Shown here in pieces: positions 1-12,500 of a stretch of DNA of 64,000 nt. The translations under genes were made by a program, and so were the position numbers. Each line of letters starts with the position of its first letter. The first letter of the stretch is position 1. The notes beneath the pieces are model-generated. The model saw nothing but the letters and a program-made list of their open reading frames with translations, ran no database searches and had not been told where the DNA came from. Source of the DNA: Ehretia macrophylla (Eukaryota; Streptophyta; Magnoliopsida; Boraginales; Ehretiaceae); the NCBI GenBank assembly GCA_037974665.1, contig CM075770.1, positions 18,739,501 to 18,803,500 on the forward strand, in the 5' to 3' direction.

Positions 1-9
1 CATTTTCAG

Positions 10-1689
10 GAACTTATTCAGTATTTGAGGTACACTTGTCCTGCTCATCTTTATGCCACCTCAATATCACCTCCAGCTGCCCAACAAATCATCTCGGCTA
101 TCAAGGTTATTCTTGGAGAGGATGGTACTAATAGAGGTTGGAACATCCTTTGTCTTCACTTGTTTTATGTTTACCATTGTAGTTTCAGCTAGATAGCCTG
201 GATTTGTCACTGATGATGAGCAATTTTATGAATTCAGGGGCTCAAAAACTAGCACGGATTCGCGAAAATAGCAACTTTTTCAGGTCTGAACTGCAGAAAA
301 TGGGATTTGAGGTTTTGGGGGATAATGATTCCCCTGTAATGCCCATAATGCTGTATAATCCAGCAAAAATTCCTGCTTTTTCAAGGGAGTGCCTCAAGCA
401 GAATGTAAGCTTTCTTCTGATTTGCAATCTAGAGTTTCTTTTCCTTGCTTATTTTTCATTCCAATGTTTGATTTGACTTGTTCTTTTGTCATGACCCATT
501 CTCTTGTGTCGTGCAGGTGGCTGTTGTTACGGTTGCTTTTCCAGCAACACCTTTACTGCTGGCCAGGGCACGCATCTGCATTTCTGCTGCTCACACAAGG
601 GATGATCTTATCAAAGCCTTAGAGGTTATTATCTACTTATATTATTGATCTGCACTTCAGCTTCTAGCATTTCCTGTTTTATTCCAACAAATATTTTTGC
701 TCCTTGTCATTTTATTAATCTGAAGCCACACCATTCTTCACCTTTGTTAAACGTGCCGTAGATTTTATTGTCTCGTTAAAGTTCCATATATATTACCATT
801 ATTTCAAACATCTCTGAATACAATCAAACAAACTCAACTTCATGTTTAATTTTTCATTGCTAAAATAAGTGCAATATATGTAGATGGTATTTCTTCCTTT
901 GTCATTACAATGCAGAAGACTCTTTAATTAGAGCATCATTAAAAATGTATGTTTTACCATCCCTATGCAGGAATTTCTCTGTTGGTATTGTTCTTTTAGT
1001 ATAGAAGTATAATATGGGTGAGAAAGAAAGGGGGTTGAGGTGGGTGGATGAGTTGCGTTAATTCATACTAAACGGATAATTGTGTTGTTAAACTCAGCTT
1101 ACTTGTAGCATGCATACTAACAGCGCGAAGACAGTAATAACGTTTAATTCTTATTAGTGCAGCTTAACTATTTGATACTTTGCTTCTGTTTCTTGTCTTA
1201 TTTTACTGCTAGTATCTTATGAACATGTTCCTTATGGTTATTAGGCAAGGATCTTCTACTGGATTAACAGATCTTAAACAAAAAACTATTTGACCCAAAA
1301 AGGACGAGAAGAAAAAACAAATTGACTTTGGTAGACAAACTGAAGACTTTACTTCCATGCAGTCTTTTTGTGTGTTGGACCTAATATTGGCAGAAAGATG
1401 CTGAAATGCGATCTAACTTTCTATGACACCTCTACATTTGGTGAAGCCATAAAATATATATATATGTAGTGTGCTTTGAGAGTAATTCTGAAACTTATTC
1501 TCACCTGAAAGGAAAAGACGAGTATATCCAGTCTGAGAAAAATGTAATGGTTGATCAGTAACTAATTTCCTTCGGAACTTTACCTTTTGTTAGGTTATGA
1601 GCAGAGTTGGGGATCTAGTGGGCATAAAATATTTCCCAGCTGAAATCGAGAAACAGCAGCTAGAAGACGGCAGAGTCAAGCAAGAGTGA
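10..1689 (+). CDS. LCB2: Serine palmitoyltransferase LCB2 subunit, 3' part (cut by window start)
   Basis: This is the C-terminal part of the long-chain base 2 subunit, the PLP-dependent catalytic subunit that joins serine and palmitoyl-CoA in the ER membrane, the first step of sphingolipid synthesis. The window opens on an intron end (AG at 8-9). Exons are 10-136, 238-404, 517-624 and 1594-1689; the frame is continuous and gives 165 aa. Recognisable family stretches are CPAHLYATSISPPAAQQII, NSNFFRSELQKMGFEVLGDN, SPVMPIMLYNPAKIPAFSRE and VGDLVGIKYFPAEIEKQ, the last being the typical plant C-terminus. The PLP-binding lysine would lie about 20 residues upstream, outside the window. The last intron (625-1593) is long and holds nothing recognisable. 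The gene ends in TGA at 1687-1689. Confidence 0.95.
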
Positions 1690-2735
1690 AGAAGTGTTGT
1701 TTGGTGAGAAATCATCGGCTCGATTTGTTGGTGTCACTATTTATATACTATACTATATTAATTGCTGGCTCTTGTAATCCTTGAGCACCCCTCAGATTTT
1801 GGTCCATCTTTGTACAGGAAAGTTGTATTTTGCCAACGTGATCATGTATGTTTATTTAAGTTATTCTTAGTTGGAAGTGTGTTTAGTTCAAATGCTCAAC
1901 TGAGAAAATATGTATTTTTACAACATAAAATGTAAAATGTTGGCATGAGAAGTGAAAATTTTATGTAATTTTTATTTGTCGTTTTAACTGTAGAATTGTG
2001 TTGTGTTGTCTTTGTGGAATTTAACACAAAGCACGGTATAAGAAATAGATTTAGAGTTTGTTTGGCTCAGTTTAGATATCTAAAAGTGTTTTTTATGAGT
2101 TTAAAAGTAGAAGTTAGCATGTTTATCCATTTTTTAAAGAACTTTTAGTTAAAAGTCAAAGTTAAAAAAAAATGTCAAAAAAATAAGAAGTTTCAAATTG
2201 TAGTTTTTTGAAAAAGTTTTTACAAAACTGTTTTTAAATCATGTAGAAAATTAATTTTCTTTTAAAAAATATCCCTCCAACATTGCCATTAAATTTTTAG
2301 AAAGCTCTATCGTTAACAGGACAATAAACAGTTAATAATTTTTGTTCTAACGCTAGTTTTAACCAAAACTCCTCTAGAAGTGCGTCTGTGAATTGTATTA
2401 AGATATCATACATCAAATCTAAAAGAAATTGAGGATTCTTCAGGTAGGATTTGTAAATGCTCAACAGTTTCAGTTACAATTCTAACAAATTGATGTGGAA
2501 ACTCATTAGTGTTCGCGTTTTTATAAAGAGTTACTGATGGATGATCTAACAGAATTTGGTGAAAAAGCCCAAAATTTGGAACACGACCATTAATTTGTTA
2601 AATAAAGATATATAATATGATGTCATAGATTTACAAGAAAAAAATAATTTTCAACACTGACCCAATTCGAGCCAATGCTTGCCATGGCCGAAAATTTAGT
2701 CGTAGTTATGTCATTATTTTGAATTTTATTATGTT
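1690..2735. other. LCB2 3' UTR and AT-rich spacer
   Basis: The first 150-200 bases are probably the LCB2 3' UTR. The remainder is AT-rich. Around 2055-2390 there is T-rich sequence with short self-complementary stretches, reminiscent of a decayed MITE, but I cannot define its ends or a target duplication. No gene is visible. Confidence 0.5.
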
Positions 2736-2743
2736 ATATTATA

Positions 2744-2876
2744 GGGAGAAATGCAATAATAGTCCCCATTATTTTCTCAAAAGTCAGTTTAGTCTCCTTT
2801 GTTTCAAAATACTCAAAAAGGTCCTCAATGTTTGTAAACATGTTCATTGTGGTCCCTACCGTTAAAACTTTGATTA
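2744..2876 (+). repeat. Left terminal inverted repeat of the TIR element
   Basis: This pairs with 8512-8636. Shared words include TCAAAAGTCA, TTTGTAAACATG and CCCTACCGTTAAAA. The same style of terminus recurs in the foldback element at 45315-46202. Confidence 0.75.
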
Positions 2877-3029
2877 GTTTTAACAGAGGTGAATAGTATT
2901 TAAAGAGTAAATTTGAAAAATTACAAAAAATACAAAATCTCACACAAAAATACCAAAAAACACACACTAATACACACTCACAAACACATACTAACACACC
3001 CACAAATAGAAAAATATAAAAAAAACACA

Positions 3030-3214
3030 CACTATATTTATAGCTTTACAAACAGAGAATATTGCAGAAATGTACAACTGTTTACAGCTGTACAATAGTC
3101 AACTATCTTACTAAAATATCCTAACTACCTGACAACTAAGCTTACTTAACTATTAGCTTTGCTTAAGTGTCTGACTGTGACTGATTGTATCTGTTACTGC
3201 TGTTATCCTTAACA
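3030..3214 (-). repeat. Copia LTR, left copy (3' LTR, partial)
   Basis: This matches 7915-8099 closely over its length, sharing TTATAGCTTTACAAACAGAG and TAGTCAACTATCTTACTAAA. It is followed by the polypurine-type sequence of the element on the minus strand. Confidence 0.85.
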
Positions 3215-3345
3215 TCCCCCCTCAAGTTGGACAAGGGCTTGGAATAAGCCATTGACAACTTGCCCTTGAGATACTAAAACTTGTGGACAGGTAGGGCCTT
3301 AGTGAAGATGTCTGCAGTCTGTTCATTTGCAGGAATGTGTGAAAT

Positions 3346-6300
3346 CTACAATTGTTTGGCTATCACTTGCTCCCGAATGAAGTGATAGTCTATCTCTATG
3401 TGTTTTGTCCTTGCATGGTACACAGGATTAGATGTCAATGCAAGGGCAGATGCATTGTCACATAGCAAGGTTGGGCCTGTGTAGGATGCACATAAATCTT
3501 TGAGTAGATAGGTAATCCATTTGACTTCAGCTGCTGTTTGAGCCATGGCCCTGTACTCAGCCTCAGTGCTAGACCTAGCCACAATACATTGCTTTTTGGA
3601 CATCCAAGATATAAGATTATAGCCCAGGTAGATATAGAAACATGTTGTTGACTTTCTGTCCAATGTATCACTTGCCTAGTCACTATCTGAATATGCTTGG
3701 AGATGAGTAAGCCATGGACTGAATAGAATACCTTGATGTAGAGTCCCTTTGACATACCTCAATGTTCTCTTGAGGGCATTGTAATCTTTGTTGGTAGGAT
3801 TGTGCATGTGTTGACAGATATAATTAACTGCATACTGCAAATCAGGCCTTGTAATTGTCAAATATTACAAGGCCCCTACTAGGCTTCTGAACTGAGTAGG
3901 GTCATAATAAGGCAAGTAATCAGACTGTGCAATGGGAGTATATTTAGAGGCAGTTGAGGTAGAACAAGGTCTACAGTCAGACAACCCAACTCTTTCAAGG
4001 AGATTTTGTACATATTTTGGTTGATGCAGGAGGATATCTGAACTGTGGTAGAAACCTCTAAACCTAGGAAGTATGACAAACTGCCTAAATCTTTCATGGC
4101 AAAGGCTTTGCTCATAGTATTAACGAGTGTTTCAATGGCAGAGGATGAATCTCATGTGAGGATGATGTCATCCACATAGACTAGAAGTAGAATTCGATGA
4201 GTAGATGTTTTGTGAATGAATAAGGAAATGTGGAATACCAAGCTCTTGGAGCTTGTTTCAGTCCATACAGGGATTTTTGTAGCTTGCATACATGATTAGG
4301 AAGACTAGTATCAACATAACCCTGAGGTTGAATCATATAGACATCCTCTATGAGATAGCCATGCAGAAAAGCATTTAAAACATCTAGCTGTTTGATGGGC
4401 CATTTGTGGTTAATAGCAAGGGTGAGAACAAGTCTGATAGTAGGATGTTTGACCATAGAATTGAAAGTCTCTGTGTAGTCAATACCTCGTGTTTGATGAA
4501 ATCTTTTTGCTACTAATCTAGCTTTGTATCTAGCTAGATTGCCATCTGTATTTCTTTTGATCCTATATACCCATTTACAGCCAATCGGCTTTCTGTCATG
4601 GGGTAGAGGAACAAGTTTCCATGTTTGCCGATGAATTAAGGCATCATACTCCTCTTTCATGGCTTGTAGCCAACGGGGAGAGGCAGCTGCTTGTTTATAA
4701 GTGGTAGGTTCTGTTTCAGTAAGATTGAGAGTGGTGTGATATAAATTGTATATGGGTAGGGGAAGACACCCTGTTTTTGCTCTAGTGAGCATGGGGTGCC
4801 TGTTGCCTATGGTAGGTTGGTGATTAATTTCTATGGTAGATTCTGTTGAAGGAGAAGTAGAAGTAGAGTTTGTTGAAGTAGAAGCATATGGTTGAGAAAC
4901 AGAAGATATAATGTTTGCAGGACTTTGAGGTGATGGTATAGTGAGAGAATGAGTAGGCAGAGATTGTATTAGTGTTTCAGGTGTTGAAATATTAGAGTGT
5001 GAGGAAGCAGTGAGTATAGGAGTGAATTCTGAACTAGATTGACCAGTATGCACAGGTGGGAGAGTAGAGTGAAATAAGGGTGGGAATAAGGGATAAGTGA
5101 TAGGAACAGAGGAATTAGTCTGATAGGGAAAAACATACTCAATGAAGTGAACATGTCTAGAGGTGTATATTTTGTGAATAGATTGATCCAGACACTTATA
5201 GCCCTTTGTGGTGGTGCAATATCCTATAAAGAAACATGGTGAAGCCCTGTAATGCAACTTGTGTTTATTGTAAGGCCTTAACCAGGGAAAACGGAGACAA
5301 CCAAAGACTTTTAGATGGGAGTAGTTAGGTATATGTTTGAAAAATATTTCATAAGGAGACTTGTGGTCAAGAAAGGGAGTGGGCAGTCTGTTTATGAGGT
5401 AGGTTGCTGCAGCTAAGGCTTCTAACCAAAACTTTGGGGGAAGAGAGCTGTGATTAAGCAAGGCCAGAGTGGTTTCAATAAGATGTCTATGCTTTCTTTC
5501 TACTTTTCCATTTTGTTCAGGTGTATGGGGACAACTGGTTTGATGGATAGTCCCTAAGTGTTGTAGAAAGGTTTTGAATTGATGGTTTAGATATTCACCT
5601 CCATTGTCAGTTTTAAAGAGCTTAACAGTGGAGTTGAATTGAGTTTTTATCATAGAATGAAAAGACTTGTAAGTAGTAAAAGCATCAGATTTTTGTTTTA
5701 ATGGATATATTCAGCTATATTTTGTGAAATCATCAAGGAAAATGATGTAATATCTGTAATTAGAACAAGAAGAAACAGGGGCAGGGCCCCACACATCTGA
5801 GTGCACAAGTGCAAAAGGTGCAGTAGTACATGTAGTAGAATGAGGAAAAGGTAGTTTGTGGGATTTTGCTACTGCACAGTTATTACAATCTATTGAAGTA
5901 TGACCTAGCTTGACATTTAGAATAGAAGAAATAGTATTGGTAACTTGTTTAGCTGGATGTCCCAGTATGATATGTCATAGTCTATCTTGGGAACTAACTT
6001 CTCTCTTACGAAGACATTTGAGTGCTTTATTGGTAGACTGTGTGGTTGCAGTTAGACTGGATGGAATAGGATAGAGACCCTTGTTACAAAGGCCTTGATA
6101 CAGGATCATATGTGTAGCATTGTCCTGGATCACAACTCCATTGGAATTAAAGATAATAGAACAGTTATTATCTTTGGTTAAATGAAAGACTGAAAGTAAT
6201 TTGCTGGAGATTCTAGGAGAATAGAAGACATTAGAAAGAAAGAAGGTGGATTGAGACGTAGAGAGTTGGTGAGAACCTATACTTGAGATGGGAACAGTCT

Positions 6301-7654
6301 GACCACTGCCCACTGCAATAGAGTCATTGCCTATGTAAGGGTAGCAGTGTGCAACTGTGAGAGATCATTGGTAACGTGCGTGTTAGCTCCTGAATCAAGA
6401 TACCAGTTATTATCCTGACTTTGAGAGGTTCCAACATGTGCAACCATGACTTGTTTTTCAGACTTTAGGATGGAGTAGTTCACAATATCAAGTCTATGCC
6501 AATACTCCAATGCCATGTGGTTAGGCTTGCCGCAGATTTGACAAAATAGGGGGTTGTCACCTGAGTTGGAATGGAGTTTTGTTGTTGGAGTAAGAAGTTC
6601 CCTGTTACCATTTTTTTGACCTTGACCTCTGCCCCCTCTTTCTCCCCTATTGTTCCTTCCACCTCTGCCTCGGTTAGAGGTTTCTTGATAGGATGTCTTA
6701 GTGTAGAGGGCTGTGGTGATGTCAGTTTGAGAAGAAGGGTGCAAAGTAGTAGATTGTAGGAATTGTAGATTGAGTTCTTCTGAGAGAAGTTGACTGCTCA
6801 GTTCTGAGAAGGTAATAGGTTCAGTTTTGAAGTTGAGATGTGCTTTGAGAGATTCATACTCATTTGGAAGACCTCTTAGGACGTAGATGAAAAGATCCTC
6901 ATTAGGAACTGGAGCAGAAACTGAGATTAAGCTATCAGTGATAGCTTTGATTTCATCAAGATAGCTTTGATTTCATCAAGATAGCTTTGCATAGACCTAG
7001 AGCCTTTAGTAAGAATATGGAGTCTATGTTTCAGTTGATGAACATGAGTTCTACTAACAGAGTTGTATCTTGACTGTAAGTCTTGCTAGATAGAAGCACA
7101 GGTTTTAAGGTGTAGAATTTGTGGTAGCACGGTGGAGGAAATTGTGGCAAAAAGACAAGGTTTCAAATGTTTATCAGTAAGAAGCCATGCAGAATAGGCA
7201 GGATTTGGGGAAGTAACTCCAGTTGGAGTTGTGAGAAGGTGAGGAGGACATTTTTCAGTGCTATTGATGTGATCTAGTAGATCATAGGCAAAGAAGATAG
7301 CTTTAGTTTATGCTTTCCACACTAAGTAATTAGAATTATCTAGTTGAATCTTCACTAGTGAGTTAAGATTTTGGATGAGAAGTCTCAATCCAAACGGAAG
7401 AGCATGATCAGAAGGTAAGGCCATGAATTTGTGAAGGAATTGTAGAGGAAAGAACGGTAAAGAGATGAAGAGGAAGAGAGAAAATTACAGTTAGATGAGG
7501 AGAAGTGCAAATTTGACCTCAAAACACTGTTGTTTTTGCTCAAATCTTCAATCGCACCTCGCGGAATTGCAGTAGGAAGCTTTGTTGATGCTTCAATGGC
7601 TGCTTCAATAAAGTTGAATTTTGAGGTCTTCAATGAAGATCGTTGAAGGAACAA
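3346..7654 (-). pseudogene. Decayed copia gag-pol region
   Basis: Recognisable blocks on the minus strand are gag (about 6400-7650, knuckle CQICGKPNHMALEYWH near 6490-6540), the protease-like motif WYLDSGANTHVT near 6370-6410, the integrase stretch SCPHTPEQNGKVERKHRHLI near 5460-5540, the reverse transcriptase start GCKWVYRIKRNTDGNLARYK near 4520-4580, and an RNase H end with WMSKKQCIVARSSTEAEYRA near 3540-3600. The order gag-PR-IN-RT-RH defines Ty1/copia. It is a fossil and not expected to be functional. Confidence 0.9.
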
Positions 7655-7840
7655 GTTGAAATTAGGGTTTATTTGTGCAGACTTATGATGAATATGTAGA
7701 ATTTGAAGCTTTTGAAAGCTTCGATTTGGCTATGGAAAGCTTTAATTGAAGCTTAGAAGAAGATTGGAGGTGTTCTCCAATGGAGGTTGTGACCTCGAAA
7801 AAAAAAAAAAAAAGGATCAATGGTGGCTCTATGATACCAT

Positions 7841-8099
7841 ATCAAAATTCTAGAGAGAATTTTCAGAACTGAATTTTATTCATTGATTCATTGAAAATCA
7901 TTTGTACAATGAGAAACTATATTTATAGCTTTACAAACAGAGAATACTGCAGAAATGTACAACTGTTTATAGCTGTACAATAGTCAACTATCTTACTAAA
8001 ATATCCTAACTACCTGACAGTTAAGCTTACTTAACTATTAGCTTTGCTTAAGTGTCTGACTGTGACTGATTGTATCTGTCACTGCTGCTATCCTTAACA
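7841..8099 (-). repeat. Copia LTR, right copy (5' LTR)
   Basis: This LTR is about 259 bp, bounded inside by the primer-binding sequence (7826-7840) and outside by the CA-rich minisatellite of the host TIR element. Confidence 0.8.
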
Positions 8100-8511
8100 A
8101 CACACACCCACAAACACACACTAACACACCCACAAACAGAAAAACATAAAAAAAAAAGCACACACTAATACACACTCACAAACACACACTTGGGACCACG
8201 GGGGTGGGGCTGTTTCGCGCGAGGGTGGGGGGTGGCGCTATTTTGCTAGGGGAGGGGGGTATTGCTGTTTCGCACTCGGGCACGCGCGGGGAGGGAAGGT
8301 GTGGTGGTGGTGGTGGTTGGCGGTGCTTGTAGTAGTGGGTTGGGGCTGTTTCGCTGTGGTGGTTAGTAGTGGTTGGTGGTGGTTGGTAGTGGTTGGTGGT
8401 GCTTGTGGTGGTGGGTTGAGGGTTTGGAAGAGGGAGAAGAAGATAGAGATATTTTGGATATTTTATTTTTAAGTAGGGGTAATTTAGTCATTTTATGAAT
8501 TTTTGTTAAAT

Positions 8512-8636
8512 TTTTAACGGTAGGGACAATAATGAGCATGTTTACAAATATTGGGGACCTTTTTAAATATTTTGCAATAATGAGGACTAAATTGACTTTT
8601 GAGTAAACAATTAGGACCATTGCTGCATTTCTTCCC
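8512..8636 (-). repeat. Right terminal inverted repeat of the TIR element
   Basis: This is the inverted counterpart of 2744-2876. It ends immediately before the 8-bp direct repeat ATATTATA at 8637-8644. Confidence 0.75.
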
Positions 8637-8644
8637 ATATTATA

Positions 8645-9550
8645 CTTGATTGATTTTATTTTTACCGTCTTTTCTAAATTTAGATGTTTATTAAAAACTA
8701 AAAAAGCTATAGGGTAATTGGAAGATAGTAATCTTCCCAAAAGTTAATCTATCTACTTGAGTTACCACTCATTTTACCTTCTATTTGAGGAAAGACTTCT
8801 CTAGCACTAGGAGGACCTATATCCTAACTTGGTAGTTTAGAGAGAATTAATTATCAACGAAGTATAAACCTTTCTAAAATTTTAGTTGTCAAGGATTGAG
8901 GATGAGAATCCAACCTTCAAACTTGACAGGGTAAGTGAGATTCATTAATTTGAAATATCTGAATTCCGATCCACCATATTTTTTATTTTGTACAACTATC
9001 ACCTAAGAACCTACGTCATTAACTTTGATGGATATTCTCAACGGGTTCAGTGTACACATCTCTATTCACGTCTATGCATTAGCATTGGTATCTCACACAA
9101 TAATCAATTAGATCAATCACACTTTTATGAAGGAGTAACACATTGAGCTATACTTTAACTGAAAAGCGACATTCCATTGACTACAATCATAACCTCAAAC
9201 TAAAACATGAACATTCTTCTTTTTCCACGTCTGGAGACAAATAATCGGGAGTTTCACAAAATTTACATTCAAGGGTAAATGCAAATTGAATCTGTTAGTT
9301 CAATGGTGAGCAAAAACCTTAATCCTAATAGAACAATCTCATGAAGTTTGTTTAAAAGTACCCCCATAAACCAACACATCCCGATCCGAACAACAGAAGA
9401 TATTCCTCAAATCACTCAAAAAATGTCGTCTTCTCGATTCAACGGGCTAAATATATCTTCATGCTATATGGGAGGAATGAGGATTGAAGAGTTTGCAATA
9501 GCGCATACGACCGATTATATATTAGCCATGCACTGTTCACGTTTCCAACC
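8645..9550. other. Spacer and probable 3' UTR of the SIA2-like gene
   Basis: This is AT-rich sequence without a convincing gene. The part next to 9550 is likely the 3' UTR of the minus-strand SIA2-like gene. A short open frame at 9348-9563 (+) overlaps its last exon antisense and has no family resemblance. Confidence 0.5.
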
Positions 9551-12500
9551 CTATCTCTGGTGAATATGCATGTGATCAGACTTCAATTCAACAGCACTGC
9601 TAAGTGGCACCGTACAGAGTAGTCCATGGCCCGGATGATGCTCCAATGGATACATGGTTGTGCCGTTCACATATTCTTGATGCTTAATGGCAGCAGTTCT
9701 TAAGCCCGACTTGCCTGTAAGCTTAGCTTTCGGTTGCTTCTGAACAATGGCACATGCAGCTAGAGGATCCTTTGATCCTGCTCCGACCCTCCTATCCATG
9801 TTTACCAAATAAGAAGAATATATTTGCGGTGAGTAATCTATTATGCAAGTAATTTAGAATGTACCCCAATACACATCCTGAAAATAGAGACCGTCTCAAA
9901 TTCAGGAAACGGATATCCAAGTTACTTGGATACAATTATTTCTAATAAATGAATCATAGCCTCCTCCAATTATGCAGTACAGTACTAACACTAATATATA
10001 GGCCAAGAATTCTGGCAAGTCATGTCGCAAATACGAGTAAAACATAAAATGTTCTTTACTCTGAGAGAAACTTTAAGAGAGAAGAAAGAAAATTCTCAAC
10101 AAGCATTCCTTGAATTTTGAAAATTAGCAATTTGAGGTTCTTGTATTTGAAAATATCATGATCAAGTCCTTAATGTAAGACCTAGGCCCCCCATTGTGCA
10201 AATGTAATCTTTCGAGGTAAGGGGTTCCAGGTGCTATTTGCAAAAAACATGGGCAGTGTCAGTGCAGTTTACCTAAATCAACATATGAAACCTCTATAGA
10301 CCAGCATTAGTTATCAGTGGAGTTCAGTATGGACCAACCAACATCATATGCATAAAGAGTATGAACATCAAGTAGTAACACACCATATGAATACATCCAA
10401 CACATAATTGCATCATCCTATAGGATTATGTTTCCACATATCACATGTTGAGTCAAAATATGTTCAGGAATCAAGCTCATGAGGCAAACAATAACGTAGA
10501 GGGGGGAAATAACAATGGAACTCTTACCTTAACAACATCTCTGATGCTACTCTGGAAGCAGTGATTAAGCTGCGGCTGGGTAACCACTTGACAACACGGT
10601 TAGGATCAGCACGCATTGGTGAATGAATCTTCACAAGCTTTGCTCATGAAAGCAAACAAGGGGGCAAAATTCACAAGTCAGACAAATGATAAAATCTATC
10701 AGGGCGTAGTTGCGTAGTGTGCTAAATGGCATTTCATCTTTCAAATTAGTAAAAGGAAAATACATTACATGAGTAACCATAGTGAGGACTTTAAAAATCG
10801 ATTTATAACTTGAAAATACAAAAGTGAAATCACGTGTGAACTCACCCCTAGGCATTCCATCATTTGATAGTAGGCCCTACCAAGAAGAGGGGTATGACCT
10901 TTTCGAGGCTCTGAGAAATATCTAGTCCTGAGATCAAATCATTGAACTCCCCAGTAAGATACATGTTAAAATTGCCAATATAATTTTCACTAACATTATC
11001 TAGTTTCAGACTTTTTAACCTTACCATTCTTGATACCCTGGATCAACAGTAAAACCATACATGTCCACTGTGTCACATATGGAGAGAGCAAATTCAAGAG
11101 CCTTCAGTCCAGTTCCTTTTGCTGCTGAGCCAAAGGATGTGCCCAACATGAGATACACAGGGTTGAGAATTGGAACTTCCTACAGGACAAACAAGATATG
11201 TCAAAGGTCAGGATATTATAGCTGAGGAGCAACGAACTGGACATAGAGAGAGTAATTTTTTCAAAAAGCAATAATCTTGGGTGATTTGCGTGTTTTTTAT
11301 TTTGTTGACGAGAATGTTACAAGATAGCCCAAACTTGACGAATCCCAAGGACTCTCCCCCAATACTTCAACAACATCAATCATGACATCTAAAACTGACA
11401 GAGAAATTGATCCTCCAAGCTGGGCCACCTGGTCATTGGCATCCTTCTTAATACATAGCTAATATAAATGGGACATCCTTTTTTATTACTGACAATGTAC
11501 AAGAATTAGAAATATCCTATTTCAAGCTAGCACAGTGATGAAAGTTGCTCTTGGCCAGTGGCCACTCAAAGCACTGTAGAACTCAAACCAATTTTCTCTG
11601 TTCTCAATTGAGTTGAAATTGCATAAAATTTAATTAGTAGGTGAAAAGAATTGCTTTTATGCCCAGGAAAACACCCCTTGGTAAGACAGTTACTTTTTGA
11701 GTGGTGTGTGATGTACTTTTAAGGAGGAATTATAGGTACTTAAAGCAATTGATTCTATGAGTATTCAAGTTGACATTTAACTCAGAATGGCCCCAAGTTT
11801 GGAAAGGAAGGCAGCCAATCTGGGAATTATGGAACACAGTTATAATATTCAGGTGTCCTGCTCCCATTCAGCCCCAAGGAGGATTTGTCTTTAAATTTTA
11901 TAAACATTTCATGAAAAGCATTTATCAGATTCTGCTTACCATAATCCATTTAATTGGGTAAAATATATTTAATAGCATAAAACTTGAAAAAAAAATAAAA
12001 AATAAAGAAGAGCTCTGTTTTTAATATCACTTTCAACTCAGAACATGATTTAAGGGAAATTAAACTTGATCATGCTAAAAATAGATGGATAAATATACAA
12101 ACCCGAATCATCTTGTTCATGATATCATGTATTGTTGTTTTGATGATCAAGACCTCCTTCCCTCTATCTGCAGAAATTATATCCTCAGAATACTTTTTAA
12201 TATGAGGAGGCTGCGTCAGAACAAGGGGAGTAATCTTAATTACCATATAACTCTGCAACTTTGTCAAGAGCTTTGGCAGACCCCCTGTTGAGAAGGCGAA
12301 ATGTACTCTTCGTACCCACATATTCTGTGAAATTCTGCACATGTCAAGAACAGGGCCGGGCTTTAGGAACTGGCAAGACAGAAAGACAACTAAAGCAGTT
12401 TATAAGATCTTAGAGGATAGCTGCAAACCTCAATTGGGGCTCCGTTCTCACGGATAACAGCATCATAACTGTCTATTTCCTGGCCAAATCTGGTTTTCAG

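Larger units (their letters stand above)
3030..8099 (-). mobile_element. Ty1/copia LTR retrotransposon fossil nested in the TIR element
   Basis: This is a minus-strand copia element. The upstream LTR is on the right (7841-8099) and the other, partial, on the left (3030-3214). The LTR begins TGTTAAGGATAGC on the minus strand. A methionine-tRNA-type primer site reads TGGTATCATAGAGCC just inside the right LTR (7826-7840), and a purine tract abuts the left LTR near 3215-3235. Domains in copia order along the minus strand are gag with a CCHC knuckle, protease, integrase, reverse transcriptase and RNase H. It is broken, with roughly ten or more lesions. It sits in the CA-rich minisatellite of the TIR element, so it is the younger of the two. 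Confidence 0.9.
2744..8636. mobile_element. TIR DNA transposon (non-autonomous), interrupted by a Ty1/copia element
   Basis: The outer ends form inverted repeats of about 125 bp, roughly 80% alike by eye (2744-2876 against 8512-8636), starting GGGAGAAATGCAATAATAGT on the left and GGGAAGAAATGCAGCAATGG on the right, read inward. They are flanked by a perfect 8-bp direct repeat, ATATTATA, at 2736-2743 and 8637-8644. Without the nested retroelement the element is about 0.8 kb. Its interior holds CA-rich minisatellite (2940-3029 and 8100-8190) and a GC-rich tract (8190-8420) rich in GGGGTGG and GTGGTGG words. No transposase is visible. An 8-bp duplication fits hAT; the long TIRs look more Mutator-like, so the superfamily is open. 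Confidence 0.75.

Noticed and set aside
2055-2400. Possible decayed hAT-type MITE
   Set aside because: Some inverted similarity (GAGTTTGTTTGG with a GAGTTTTGGTT-like end) exists, but neither ends nor a target duplication could be established.
8363-8740. 125-aa minus-strand open frame
   Set aside because: It spans the right TIR and end of the DNA element and part of the GT-rich tract; composition follows the repeat and there is no family likeness.
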